From CAYNWT01 sp964485095 (lineage in GTDB: Bacteria; Planctomycetota; Planctomycetia; Planctomycetales; Planctomycetaceae): DNA of 64,000 bases. The translations under genes and the position numbers were made by a program. The stretch is from NCBI GenBank assembly GCA_964485095.1, contig CAZAIB010000009.1, positions 29,749 to 93,748 of the forward strand, in the 5' to 3' direction. Position 1 is the first letter of the stretch. Each line of letters starts with the position of its first letter. This document shows positions 44,718-53,267 of the stretch, one piece after another. The notes below the pieces were generated by a model that did no database searches, had not been told where the DNA came from, and saw nothing but the letters and a program-made list of their open reading frames with translations.

Positions 44718-46042
44718 TCAGCAAAGATCTCAGCGAACGCATCACGGTATGCCTGCGGATCGGCAGGGAACAATTCAGGTGCGGCCGCTTCGTTGCCGGC
44801 TCCGTGTTGGAACCGCCGCTTTTCGAAGATGGGCATGGTCTTGCCGGTCACCGCCTCGATACCGCGGCGGCAGACTTCGCCTTTGAGAGCGTAGAGCTTT
44901 TCGTGGTCCCAGTCGGTGAGTTCGATAAACGGGATGCCTTCGGAGACTTCGATGACGTTGGGTAGTGCAAACGGGCTGAACCCTGAGAAGCCGTACTTCT
45001 TTGCCGGCGCCCATGTTCGAATGTGGCCGCGGCTTTGTCCGCCGGAGTAGGTCAGTGAGTGTTTGACCGCGTCGACTCCCCAGCCTTCGTGGTACAGCAT
45101 CACGTTGTTCAAGACGCTACGAATTGTGAGTTCGGGGTTGTCTTCGATTGGGTAGTCCTTGAGGTTCTCGTCGCCACCATCGCCGTCGATGACGTGTTTC
45201 CAATCCGGATAGCGTTCGCGGATTCCTTTACACAATGCGACGGCCATGGTCGCGGACTGCACGTCCAAGGGCTTGTAGTCTTCGATGACCCGGATCGCTT
45301 CGCGGTAGTCGATGGACGACTTGGGGACCTCGATGACTTCCAGGAACATGTTCATGTCCAGTTCGCCGAGGAACTGTTCGGCCTGAGCCGCGTCCTGACC
45401 GCTGCCATCAACGGACAGTGTGAACGCTTTGAGCCGCTGCGGAGCTTGCCCGCGTTTTAGCAGTAGGTCATGAACCAGCAGGAACACGGCCCCGCTGTCA
45501 ATTCCACCTGAGAACAGGACGCCGATCGGATCGTCGGCAGGAACGGTATCCAGCCACGAATCAATTTCCTTCGCCGCCGCACCAATGTAGGCGGCTCCGA
45601 TTTCGTCGATGTTGGTACTGAGTTTGTTTTGCTGTGGAGCGAAGAACCGCGTGTTGACGGGATTTGGATCGGGGCAGCCGACAAGCGCGAGTTCGACGAT
45701 GAAGTGAGCGGGAACCATGCGCGTGTAGGACGGATGAAACTGATCGTCAATCCCTTCGCTCTTGAGGAACTCCAGAATCTCGTCCATGCGTTCGGCCACG
45801 ACCAGGCACGGGCCAGCTTTTTGCTTGGCGAGAAAGTACCGCATGGGCCGGCCGATGGATCGAGCCATCCGCACGATGTGTTCGTTCTTTGCCAGAATCG
45901 CAAACTGCCCATCAATCGCGCGGACTTTGTCTGCGTCGCCGATTTGGACGGCGGCTTCTGCTTCTTCAAACGTCGTGTTCAGAAACGTATTCTCTGCCGG
46001 ATCAAGCAGATTGATGACGCGTTCAATGACAGGCAGCTTCAT
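44714..46042 (-). CDS. Asparagine-synthetase-like protein without the glutaminase nucleophile
   Basis: 442 aa, shorter than AsnB (~500-550). The synthetase half has the PP-loop VLFSGGIDSGAVFLL (SGGIDSG at 178-184) and HVIDGDGGDENLKDYP. These mark ATP-dependent beta-aspartyl-AMP chemistry. The N-terminal half keeps faint traces of the glutaminase domain (VRAIDGQFAIL, GRPMRYFLA). It begins MKLPVIERV and has no Cys2, so it should not use glutamine. Beta-lactam synthetase and carbapenam synthetase are AsnB relatives that also lost this Cys, so amide formation on a non-aspartate substrate is possible. Start is ATG 46042. First gene of the trio. Confidence 0.8.
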   Translation of the reverse strand: MKLPVIERVINLLDPAENTFLNTTFEEAEAAVQIGDADKVRAIDGQFAILAKNEHIVRMARSIGRPMRYFLAKQKAGPCLVVAERMDEILEFLKSEGIDDQFHPSYTRMVPAHFIVELALVGCPDPNPVNTRFFAPQQNKLSTNIDEIGAAYIGAAAKEIDSWLDTVPADDPIGVLFSGGIDSGAVFLLVHDLLLKRGQAPQRLKAFTLSVDGSGQDAAQAEQFLGELDMNMFLEVIEVPKSSIDYREAIRVIEDYKPLDVQSATMAVALCKGIRERYPDWKHVIDGDGGDENLKDYPIEDNPELTIRSVLNNVMLYHEGWGVDAVKHSLTYSGGQSRGHIRTWAPAKKYGFSGFSPFALPNVIEVSEGIPFIELTDWDHEKLYALKGEVCRRGIEAVTGKTMPIFEKRRFQHGAGNEAAAPELFPADPQAYRDAFAEIFAD

Positions 46043-46388
46043 GGGATTTCTCGCTCACGGGTTTGGGCGTGCATCTATTAGACGCACGAAACAACCAGTT
46101 CGTTGGCGCGAGATCTTACCAGCCTGGCTCCCGGGCGGACACTGATGGCCGCCCTCCTTGCCCAATACTACCGCGGCGGATGTGAGTATTGGCCCACCAT
46201 CTGAGGGATGGGGTGGGACTGAACCCGCGAAGGGGAACCCCGGTGCGATTATCCAAGTAGGGCTCCGATTGAAGTGGAACGTTCGAATTACGTTCCGGGG
46301 TTTCACTCGTGCCTCGCTCCAACCCCGGCCACCCAGCATCGTTAACGGCGTTGCTGGCCACCCATTTAATTCACAGCCTCTGAGCGGC
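46043..46388 (-). promoter_or_regulatory. Hairpin-rich leader before the asparagine-synthetase-like operon
   Basis: 346 bp with no ORF. Four stems can be read: CCAATACT/AGTATTGG (46162-46169, 46185-46192); CCATC/GATGG at 46197-46211; an outer AACCCCGG/CCGGGGTT (46236-46243, 46295-46302) around GGAACG/CGTTCC (46276-46281, 46291-46296); and CCAGCA/TGCTGG (46333-46338, 46352-46357). It may be a 5' leader or a dispersed repeat. Confidence 0.45.
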
Positions 46389-49300
46389 TCAGTCTTTGAT
46401 ATCCGCGAAGAAGTCATCGAAGTCGATATCTTCTGGCTTAGCCGCAGTTTCACCGTCGGTCAGGAAGGTCGCGGCCAAATCTTCGGTGCCTTCCGCCGCG
46501 TCGTTTAGGAAGTCCATGGCGTCGTCGTCATCGGCTGCTGCTTCGACAACATCGGCGTCTTCAAACTGGCTGCGATCGACCGCAGTCAGTTCTTCATCAA
46601 TAGATTCAATCTCGTCCGGAGCCATCATGACGGTGTCTTCGGTGTCGTCGAACTCAGGGGCGCTGTCGTCTTCGTCCCCGGTCATGACAATGGTTTCGTC
46701 CGAATCCAGATCGTCTGCTTCAAGTTCGGCGACTTCTTCAATGTCGGCTGCCTCAACGTCTTCATCGACTTCCGTTACGGCTTCTTCTGCCTTTGCTTTT
46801 TTCTTCTTCCGTCCGAACGGCAACCAGCCAAATAGTCCGCGTTTCTTTTTCTTTGGCGGTTCCTCTTCGTCGGAGACGGCTTCGATTTCATCATCAAGCT
46901 CATCTACTTCTTCGGCCACCAATTCTTCAGCGTCGTCGACTGCTTCATCGATTTCTTCAATCGCATCGACTTCAGCGATTTCTTCAACGGCTTCGTTTGT
47001 GACACTAAAGCCTTCATCGTCGTTGCCGCTAAAGAGCGACATCTCCTGCGTCGCCATCAGGTCGTCGGCCGGGGCCGCCGCTTCGTCATCATCAAACGCG
47101 ACCGGCTCAAGATCGTCTTCAATCTCGGCGACAAGCATGTCTCCGTCTTCGTCGGACTCATCAACTCCGGACATCATGTCTGCAACTGACGGTGTCGCGT
47201 CGTCTGTGGCAACTTCCGCCACGACTTCGTCAGCGTCCTCAGCAGCGGATTCGTCGAACCATGCTTCGTCGACTTCATCGTCGCTCAACGCTTCGACAAC
47301 CTCGTCCTCAACTTCCAGCGTTCCGATTTCATCGTCGGACACTGCAACAGCGAAGTCGTCATCATCATCCGCGAACTCAAGTACAGAATCATTGTCGGTC
47401 GCGTCATCAAGCACAGAAGATCCTTCTGAGACCGCTGACGCAACCGGTGTTTCCTCAGCATCCGGTTCGCCATCAACGACTTCGGCGACCACGTAGTCCT
47501 CATCGTCATCCACGAGAACCGCTTCAGCTTCTTCATCGTCATCGGCAAGGAAGTTGAAGCCACCACCATCGTCGTCGTTAGCGCCAGCTTCTTCGGCGAA
47601 GAATTCACTCTCAGACGCGGCTTCAATAACTTCGTCTTCCGCAGCGACAGCTTCTTCGGTTTCATCGCTTACGAGCGATGAAACAGCCGCAACACCGGCT
47701 GCGGCAACGCCAGCGATTCCTGCCGCCAGCCCAAGTGACGGTTCGTCTTCATCATNNNNNNNNNNNNNNNNNNNNNNNNNNNNNNNNNNNNNNNNNNNNN
47801 NNNNNNNNNNNNNNNNNNNNNNNNNNNNNNNNNNNNNNNNNNNNNNNNNNNNNNNCGTCGTCGACTGTGACAACTGCTTCTTCCTCAACCAGTTCAACAG
47901 CTTCGTCAACGACAGCGACCGGTGCATCGTCATCATCGTCATCATCCAGGAAGCTCACGGCGTCGACAACTTCCTCGGCGTCATCGCTTACGAGCGATGA
48001 AACAGCCGCGACACCGGTCGCGGCAACGCCAGCGATTCCTGCCGCCAGCCCAAGTGACGGTTCGTCTTCATCATCCTCATCAATCACAGCGGCAACGACT
48101 TCATCGTCGTCATCCTCGTCCAGGAAGCTCATGGCATCGTCATCGTCGTCGACTGCAACAACTGCTTCTTCCTCAACCAGTTCAACAGCCTCGTCAACAA
48201 CAGCGACAGGTGCATCCTCGTCGTCATCATCCAGGAAGCTCATGGCATCGTCATCGTCGTCGACTGTGACAACTGCTTCTTCCTCAACCAGTTCAACAGC
48301 TTCGTCAACAACAGCGACGGGTGCATCGTCGTCGTCATCATCCAGGAAGCTCATCGCATCGTCATCGTCGTCGACTGTGACAACCGCTTCTTCCTCAACC
48401 AGTTCAACAGTTTCGTCAACAACAGCGACAGGTGCATCGTCGTCGTCATCATCCAGGAAGCTCATGGCATCGTCATCGTCGTCAACTGTGACAACTGCTT
48501 CTTCCTCAACTAGTTCAACAGCTTCGTCAACGACAGCGACAGGTGCATCCCCGTCATCACCATCCATGAATCCGAAATCATCTTCGTCATCGGCGACGGC
48601 AACTGCGTCATCGCCTGCATCGTCGTCGCTTGTGAATAGTGATGTGACGGAGGCGGCGCCTGCTGCTGCGGCTCCCGCGAGTCCTGCGACTGCTGCGGCA
48701 CCCAGCCCAGCGGCTTTTTCGCCAACGTCTTTTACGGCGTCAATACCCTCGGCTGCCGCATCGGCAACTGCGCCTTTGGCTCCCTGGGCTGCATCGGTGA
48801 TATCAGCGGCAATTCCGTCTCCGAAAGCGCCCGCATCTTCAGCAATTTCCTGAACAGGCGATTCTTCAACGGCAGCTGCCGGTTCGTCATTGTCATCGAG
48901 GAACCCAAAGTCGTCGTCGCCTTCACCGACCGCAACGACCGCTTCTTCTTCAACAGCTTCAACGGCCTCATCAACAACGGCGACCGGTGCGTCCTCGTCG
49001 TCCTCGTCCAGGAAGCTCATCGCATCGTCATCGTCGTCAACCGCGACGACTGCTTCTTCCTCAACCGCTTCGTCAACAACAGCGACCAGTGCGTCGTCAT
49101 CATCGTCGTCGTCGTCGAGAAAACTCACGGCATCGTCGTCCGTGTCGGCGTCTTCTTCGACAGCCTCGTCATCGGTCACGAGAGATGCTACTGCAGCAAC
49201 ACCCGCTGCTGCGGCACCGGCGATGCCAGCGGCTATTCCCGGTGATGGTCCGTCTTCCTCATCTGTGTCTTCGGCAACGGCAACCGCGTCATCGTCGTCG

Positions 49301-50052
49301 ATTTGAAGTTCCGTCTCGGGCTCCTCGACAACAGCTTCTTCCTCGACAACCGCCACCGGCTCGTCATCGTCATCGTCCAGGAAGCTCATCGCATCATCGT
49401 CGTCTGAAAGTTCCAGCTCTTCGACGGCTTCGGCTGGTTCTTCAACGGCGGCAGCGTTGTCCGCTACCAGATCAATATCGTCTTCCAGCAGATCCGTATC
49501 ATCGTCCAACAGGTCAATATCATCTGAGACAAGAGACTGCTCGGCCTCGACTGCCGGAGCATCCTCAGTAAACAGGTCCATCTCCATTTCGGTCGATGCC
49601 AGATCTTCGACGGCATCTTTGGCGCCGGTGCCGGTGTCCAGCAATGTTTTACCAAGTGCTGCGGCGCCGGCGGCGGCCAGGCCTGCAGCAGCCGCGCCTT
49701 TTCCGCCCAGTAGGTTCTTATCGACTACGGTGCCGTCCAGGTTTGCGAGACTCTCGATGCTCACTTTGAACTTCTGATCGCCGACAATCAGAACGGAGTC
49801 AGATTCCATCCGCGTATCGTTGTTCGGCGGGAGCTTGTTGCCGTCCAGGTACGTGCCGTTTGAACTTCCCAGGTCGATGACGCTGACATGGCCATTCGAA
49901 AGATCAATCCGGCAGTGCTCGCGGCTAACCGCCTTGGATGGGATCCGCAGCTTGCAGCCCTTGGCACGCCCAATCGTGACTGACGTTTCGAGAGTGATGC
50001 GTTTGATCTGAGACTGACGACCAACAACATCAAGATGGACTTTGTTCGGCAT
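46389..50052 (-). CDS. FHA-domain protein with giant acidic and Ala/Gly repeats (spans an N gap)
   Basis: A single gene of about 1,220 aa. It appears as two ORFs only because the 100-N gap is not a multiple of 3. ATG 50052 starts right before the domain (longest frame: GTG 50073). Residues ~10-100 are FHA: TSVTIGRAKG, SREH, and LGSSNGTYLDG bind phosphothreonine. Then come ~10 acidic repeats of about 35 residues, such as AMSFLDDDDDDAPVAVV followed by a Glu/Val-rich half. Five Ala/Gly segments like LAAGIAGVAAAGVAAV alternate with them. A single basic patch PPKKKKRGLFGWLPFGRKKKK lies near the end, and the C-terminus is FFADIKD. Location and partners are unknown. Confidence 0.88.
47756..47855. 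other. Run of 100 N (gap placeholder 3)
   Basis: Exactly 100 N inside the acidic repeats of the FHA gene. The sequence left and right matches adjacent parts of a repeat that is present intact nearby. That match predicts at least 69 missing bases and a length divisible by 3. Confidence 0.95.
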
Positions 50053-50279
50053 AGAAACGGCACCTGACGGCACGCTTGCGCGCGGGATTTGAGAGAAATG
50101 GCCTATGAGCCACTATACCCCTGCATTTGGCCGTTTCTCAAGCACTCCGCTTCGAACCAGACGTGGTCAGGCCCCAACAGGACGCCTTAATGGTCCGAGA
50201 ACAGTTGTACCGATTCTGCAACCGCGTGGTGGCGGACAGACGTGCCGCACAAAACCAACGTTTTTTTCAGCGATTCGGC

Positions 50280-52226
50280 CTACATTCGCTCGGCAGTTGA
50301 GATTCCTAACAGCCCAAGCCCCTGTTTCAGCACCTTAGCGGTCAATTCGCAAAGCAGCAGTCGACTGGTTCGAACAGCCGGGTCTTCGGCCTTCAGGACC
50401 GGACAATCGTTGAAGAATGTACTGAACTGATTGGCCGTGGCGAACAGGTAAGTCGTCAGCAGGTTGGGTCGAAAATCAGTCGCGCAGCTCCTAACCGCGT
50501 CACCAAATTGCAGCAACTGAAGAGCCAAAGCTCGCTCGCTGTCGTGGGTAATCTGAATATCCCCACCACTGACGGCACTTGCATCCAACCCGCCGCGTTC
50601 AAAGATACCCCGGACTCGAGCATACGCGTATTGGATATACGTGGCCGTGTCGCCGGTTGTGGCCAGCATCGCGTCCCAGTCAAACTTGTAGTCGCTTTCT
50701 CGATTGTGACTGAGATCAGCGTACTTCACACCGCCCAGGCCAACGATCTCTGCGACCTGTTGTCGTTCGTCGTCACTGAGTGCGTTCCGTCCTTCGTCGT
50801 TCTTGTCAACGATCACTCGTGCGCGAGCAACGGCTTCATCGAGTAGCCCCATTAGTCCAACGGTGTCGCCGGACCTTGTCTTATACGGCTTGCCAGTTTG
50901 GTCCATCACGGTCCCAAACTTCACGTGATTTAACTTGATCTTGTCGAACCCCCACTTGGCCGCGGTGGCGTACAACAGATCGAAGTGTTCGCTTTGCCTC
51001 GCATCAACCACGTACAGCGCTTCGTCGGTGTTGAGTTCGTTAACTCGGTAGTCGATGGTCGCAAGGTCTGTCGTTCCATACGTGAACGCGCCGTCCGCCT
51101 TCTGAACGATGAATGGCGCAGCCTTGCCGTCCACAAAGACGCACATCGCGCCGTTGCTTTCGCTGGCGATCCCCGCTGCTTTTAGTTTGTCGACGACACC
51201 TGCGAGCATCGGCTGGTAGAAACTCTCGCCTAGCACGACGTCAAAGCTGATACCCAGTCGGTCGTAGACGGCTTGGAGTTCTTTCAAACATTCGGGCAGG
51301 AACTGGTTCCAAAGCTTCAGGTTCTCTTCGTCACCCTTATGCAGTTTTGCGGTCTCGTTGCGCGAATCGACTTTGATGTTTGGGTGTGCGGCGGCGCGGG
51401 CTTTGAGTTCTGCGTCCGTGTCCAGGGCGGCAACCTTTGCGTTCTCGCTTTTCAACTTGTCCTGCAAGCTGGCCACGTCTGACCTTAGCTTCTTAAGAGC
51501 CTTCTTTGCTTTCTTGTCAGCGGCATCCGGGGCCGCCTCCTGTTTCGCAAGGAATTCCTGCTTCTGTGTGAGCTGTGTTTCGAGTTCCGGAATGTTCGCG
51601 ACCGCGTCGTGGTAGTCCTGAATCTGGTTCACCAACCGATACAGTCGCGCGAGTTCAGCGACTGGGCTCGCTTCGTAGGCAGCCTGATCTACGAAGTTGC
51701 GATACCCGTAGATGATCATCCCGAACTGAGTTCCCCAGTCGCCGATGTGGTTGTCGGATGTCACTTTGTGACCGAGGAACCTGAGGATCCGACTGATCGC
51801 ATCGCCGATGACCGAACTTCGCAGGTGGCCGACGTGCATTGGCTTGGCGACGTTCGGTGATGAGAAGTCCACGACAAAGTGCCTTGGTTCAGCAACCATG
51901 GCAACTCCGCATCGATCGTCGGCGAATTGCTTCGTGAGCTGTGGTTCCAGCCACTCCTGTTTCAATCGCAGGTTAATGAAACCGGGGCCGGCGATTTCGG
52001 GTGCATCGCAGAAGTCGGACACGTCCAACGCGTCGCAAATCTGTTGAGCCACCTCGCGTGGGTTCTTGCCTGCCTTCTTGGCCAGAGGCATGGCGAAGTT
52101 GGCCTGAAAGTCGCCAAACTTCGGATCCTGCGACGCTCGAATCATGTCGAGGTACTGATCCGGCGTGTCGGTCACAGATGAAAGAGCCGCACTGAATCGG
52201 CTTTTGAGTTCCTGGAAGATGCTCAT
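50280..52226 (-). CDS. argS: Arginyl-tRNA synthetase
   Basis: 648 aa class I synthetase. The N-terminal Add1 domain (FSAALSSVTD onward), the HIGH-type motif SSPNVAKPMHVGHLRSS (HVGH at 131-134) and DNHIGDWGTQFGMIIYGY are typical. Unlike most bacteria the protein has a coiled insertion (about 195-240, KAKKALKKLRSDVASLQDKL), seen in some longer ArgS forms. VVDARQSEHFDLL, FGTVMDQTGKPYKTRSGD and the DALR-type C-terminal ELTAKVLKQGLGLLGI complete the fold. The KMSKS motif is degenerate, as usual in ArgS. It is 77 bp downstream of rsfS. Confidence 0.96.
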   Translation of the reverse strand: MSIFQELKSRFSAALSSVTDTPDQYLDMIRASQDPKFGDFQANFAMPLAKKAGKNPREVAQQICDALDVSDFCDAPEIAGPGFINLRLKQEWLEPQLTKQFADDRCGVAMVAEPRHFVVDFSSPNVAKPMHVGHLRSSVIGDAISRILRFLGHKVTSDNHIGDWGTQFGMIIYGYRNFVDQAAYEASPVAELARLYRLVNQIQDYHDAVANIPELETQLTQKQEFLAKQEAAPDAADKKAKKALKKLRSDVASLQDKLKSENAKVAALDTDAELKARAAAHPNIKVDSRNETAKLHKGDEENLKLWNQFLPECLKELQAVYDRLGISFDVVLGESFYQPMLAGVVDKLKAAGIASESNGAMCVFVDGKAAPFIVQKADGAFTYGTTDLATIDYRVNELNTDEALYVVDARQSEHFDLLYATAAKWGFDKIKLNHVKFGTVMDQTGKPYKTRSGDTVGLMGLLDEAVARARVIVDKNDEGRNALSDDERQQVAEIVGLGGVKYADLSHNRESDYKFDWDAMLATTGDTATYIQYAYARVRGIFERGGLDASAVSGGDIQITHDSERALALQLLQFGDAVRSCATDFRPNLLTTYLFATANQFSTFFNDCPVLKAEDPAVRTSRLLLCELTAKVLKQGLGLLGISTAERM

Positions 52227-52303
52227 ATCTTGCGTCGCTTTGTCTCAATCAATGCATAGCCCGACTGACTGTGGAACCGAAGACCGTTGCCTGCGTGGTG
52301 CGT

Positions 52304-52837
52304 TTACTCGGCCGGTTCGGCGGGCGTCTGTTCGGCCGTGTCGGGCTTAGGTTCCTGCCACTCCACCCGAGGGGCGTCGGCGTACAGGCGTTCGAGATCG
52401 TACAGCTTTCGCATCTCATCAGTGAAGACGTGTAATACGATGTCGCCGTAGTCCTGCAGAATCCAACTGCTTTCGCGATACCCTTCCAGGCCGACGCGAG
52501 GAGAACCCGTCTGTTCGAACACTCTGTCTACTTCTTCGGCCACAGCGTGCATCTGCCGCCTGGTGGCGCCGGTCGCGACAACAAAGAAATCCACGATGGG
52601 CGTAATTCCGGTGAGGTCCAGAATCACAATTTCCTTGCTGCGATATTCGTCAGCAATCTTCGCGGCGACAATCGCGTTCGCTCGGCTTTCGGCGATCGCT
52701 TCATCAGAGCGGCTACGTACGGCCGCAACCTCAGTATCGAACGAACGATCGATAACAGGTTCAGCTGATTCTTCGTCCGGTGTCTCTGGTTCGTCGGACA
52801 CTTGAGTGCTCCGCTGCTCTAAATGCTGTGTATTCAT
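52304..52837 (-). CDS. rsfS: Ribosomal silencing factor RsfS
   Basis: 177 aa. The core (about 55-155) is the RsfS/Iojap domain that binds uL14 and blocks 50S-30S joining in starvation. IADEYRSKEIVILDLTGITPIVDFFVVATGATRRQM and GLEGYRESSWILQDYGDIVLHVFT with LERLYADAPR are the family signatures. An acidic N-terminal extension of ~50 residues and a Pro-rich C-terminal tail are extra. The gene is on the same strand as argS, perhaps co-transcribed. Its upstream region contains the composite dispersed repeat. Confidence 0.94.
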   Translation of the reverse strand: MNTQHLEQRSTQVSDEPETPDEESAEPVIDRSFDTEVAAVRSRSDEAIAESRANAIVAAKIADEYRSKEIVILDLTGITPIVDFFVVATGATRRQMHAVAEEVDRVFEQTGSPRVGLEGYRESSWILQDYGDIVLHVFTDEMRKLYDLERLYADAPRVEWQEPKPDTAEQTPAEPAE

Positions 52838-52977
52838 GGATCTGTTTAGACGAGGACGATGGCAGGATGCTGCTCTGATGACAAGCGTTGCCGCCTGAGC
52901 GTTCGCCTGGAATACAGAGAGAACCGGAATTTGGGTCGGGAAGGCAGCGTCCTGACGCCCGACCGGATAGACGATTC

Positions 52978-53267
52978 AGAGGGACTTGGGGAATATCCAA
53001 TATCCAACAAGGAATCTCCAAGTAAGAAGTGCGACACGGCCAGTTGCCCAGAACCGCAGAATGTCGAAGGATGAAGTGACGGTTCGCCGATTCGGCCTTC
53101 AGCTCGTAGTGGACGAGGCTACGAGTCCCCGAACGGGATCGAACACCCGGGACTCGTCCACTACGGGGGGCTCCCAAGAGCCCCATGCCCAAACCCGTTC
53201 AACCGGAGATACAGCTTCCAACCCCAGTCACTCCACCCACCGGATACCGATCCAACGGAACGTTGGG
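52978..53267 (-). repeat. Composite dispersed repeat, long copy 1
   Basis: Read on the minus strand, this matches 61938-62166 in order: AACGTTCCGTTGGATCGG, GGTATCCGGTGGG, ATCTCCGGTTGAACGG, a variable part, then CTTCATCCTTCGACATTC and TTGGAGATTCCTTGTTGG. The variable part here holds a large stem-loop (CGTAGTGGACGAG 53105-53117 with CTCGTCCACTACG 53153-53165) and an inner GAGTCCC/GGGACTC stem. It abuts the hppA stop. The 430-bp gap to rsfS has nothing else I can name. Confidence 0.7.

Noticed and set aside
46396..48853. Long Ser/Thr-rich plus-strand frames opposite the FHA gene
   Set aside because: They are antisense shadows of GAC/GAT/GAA-rich codons, which read as Ser/Thr on the other strand. 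They have no start context and no domain.
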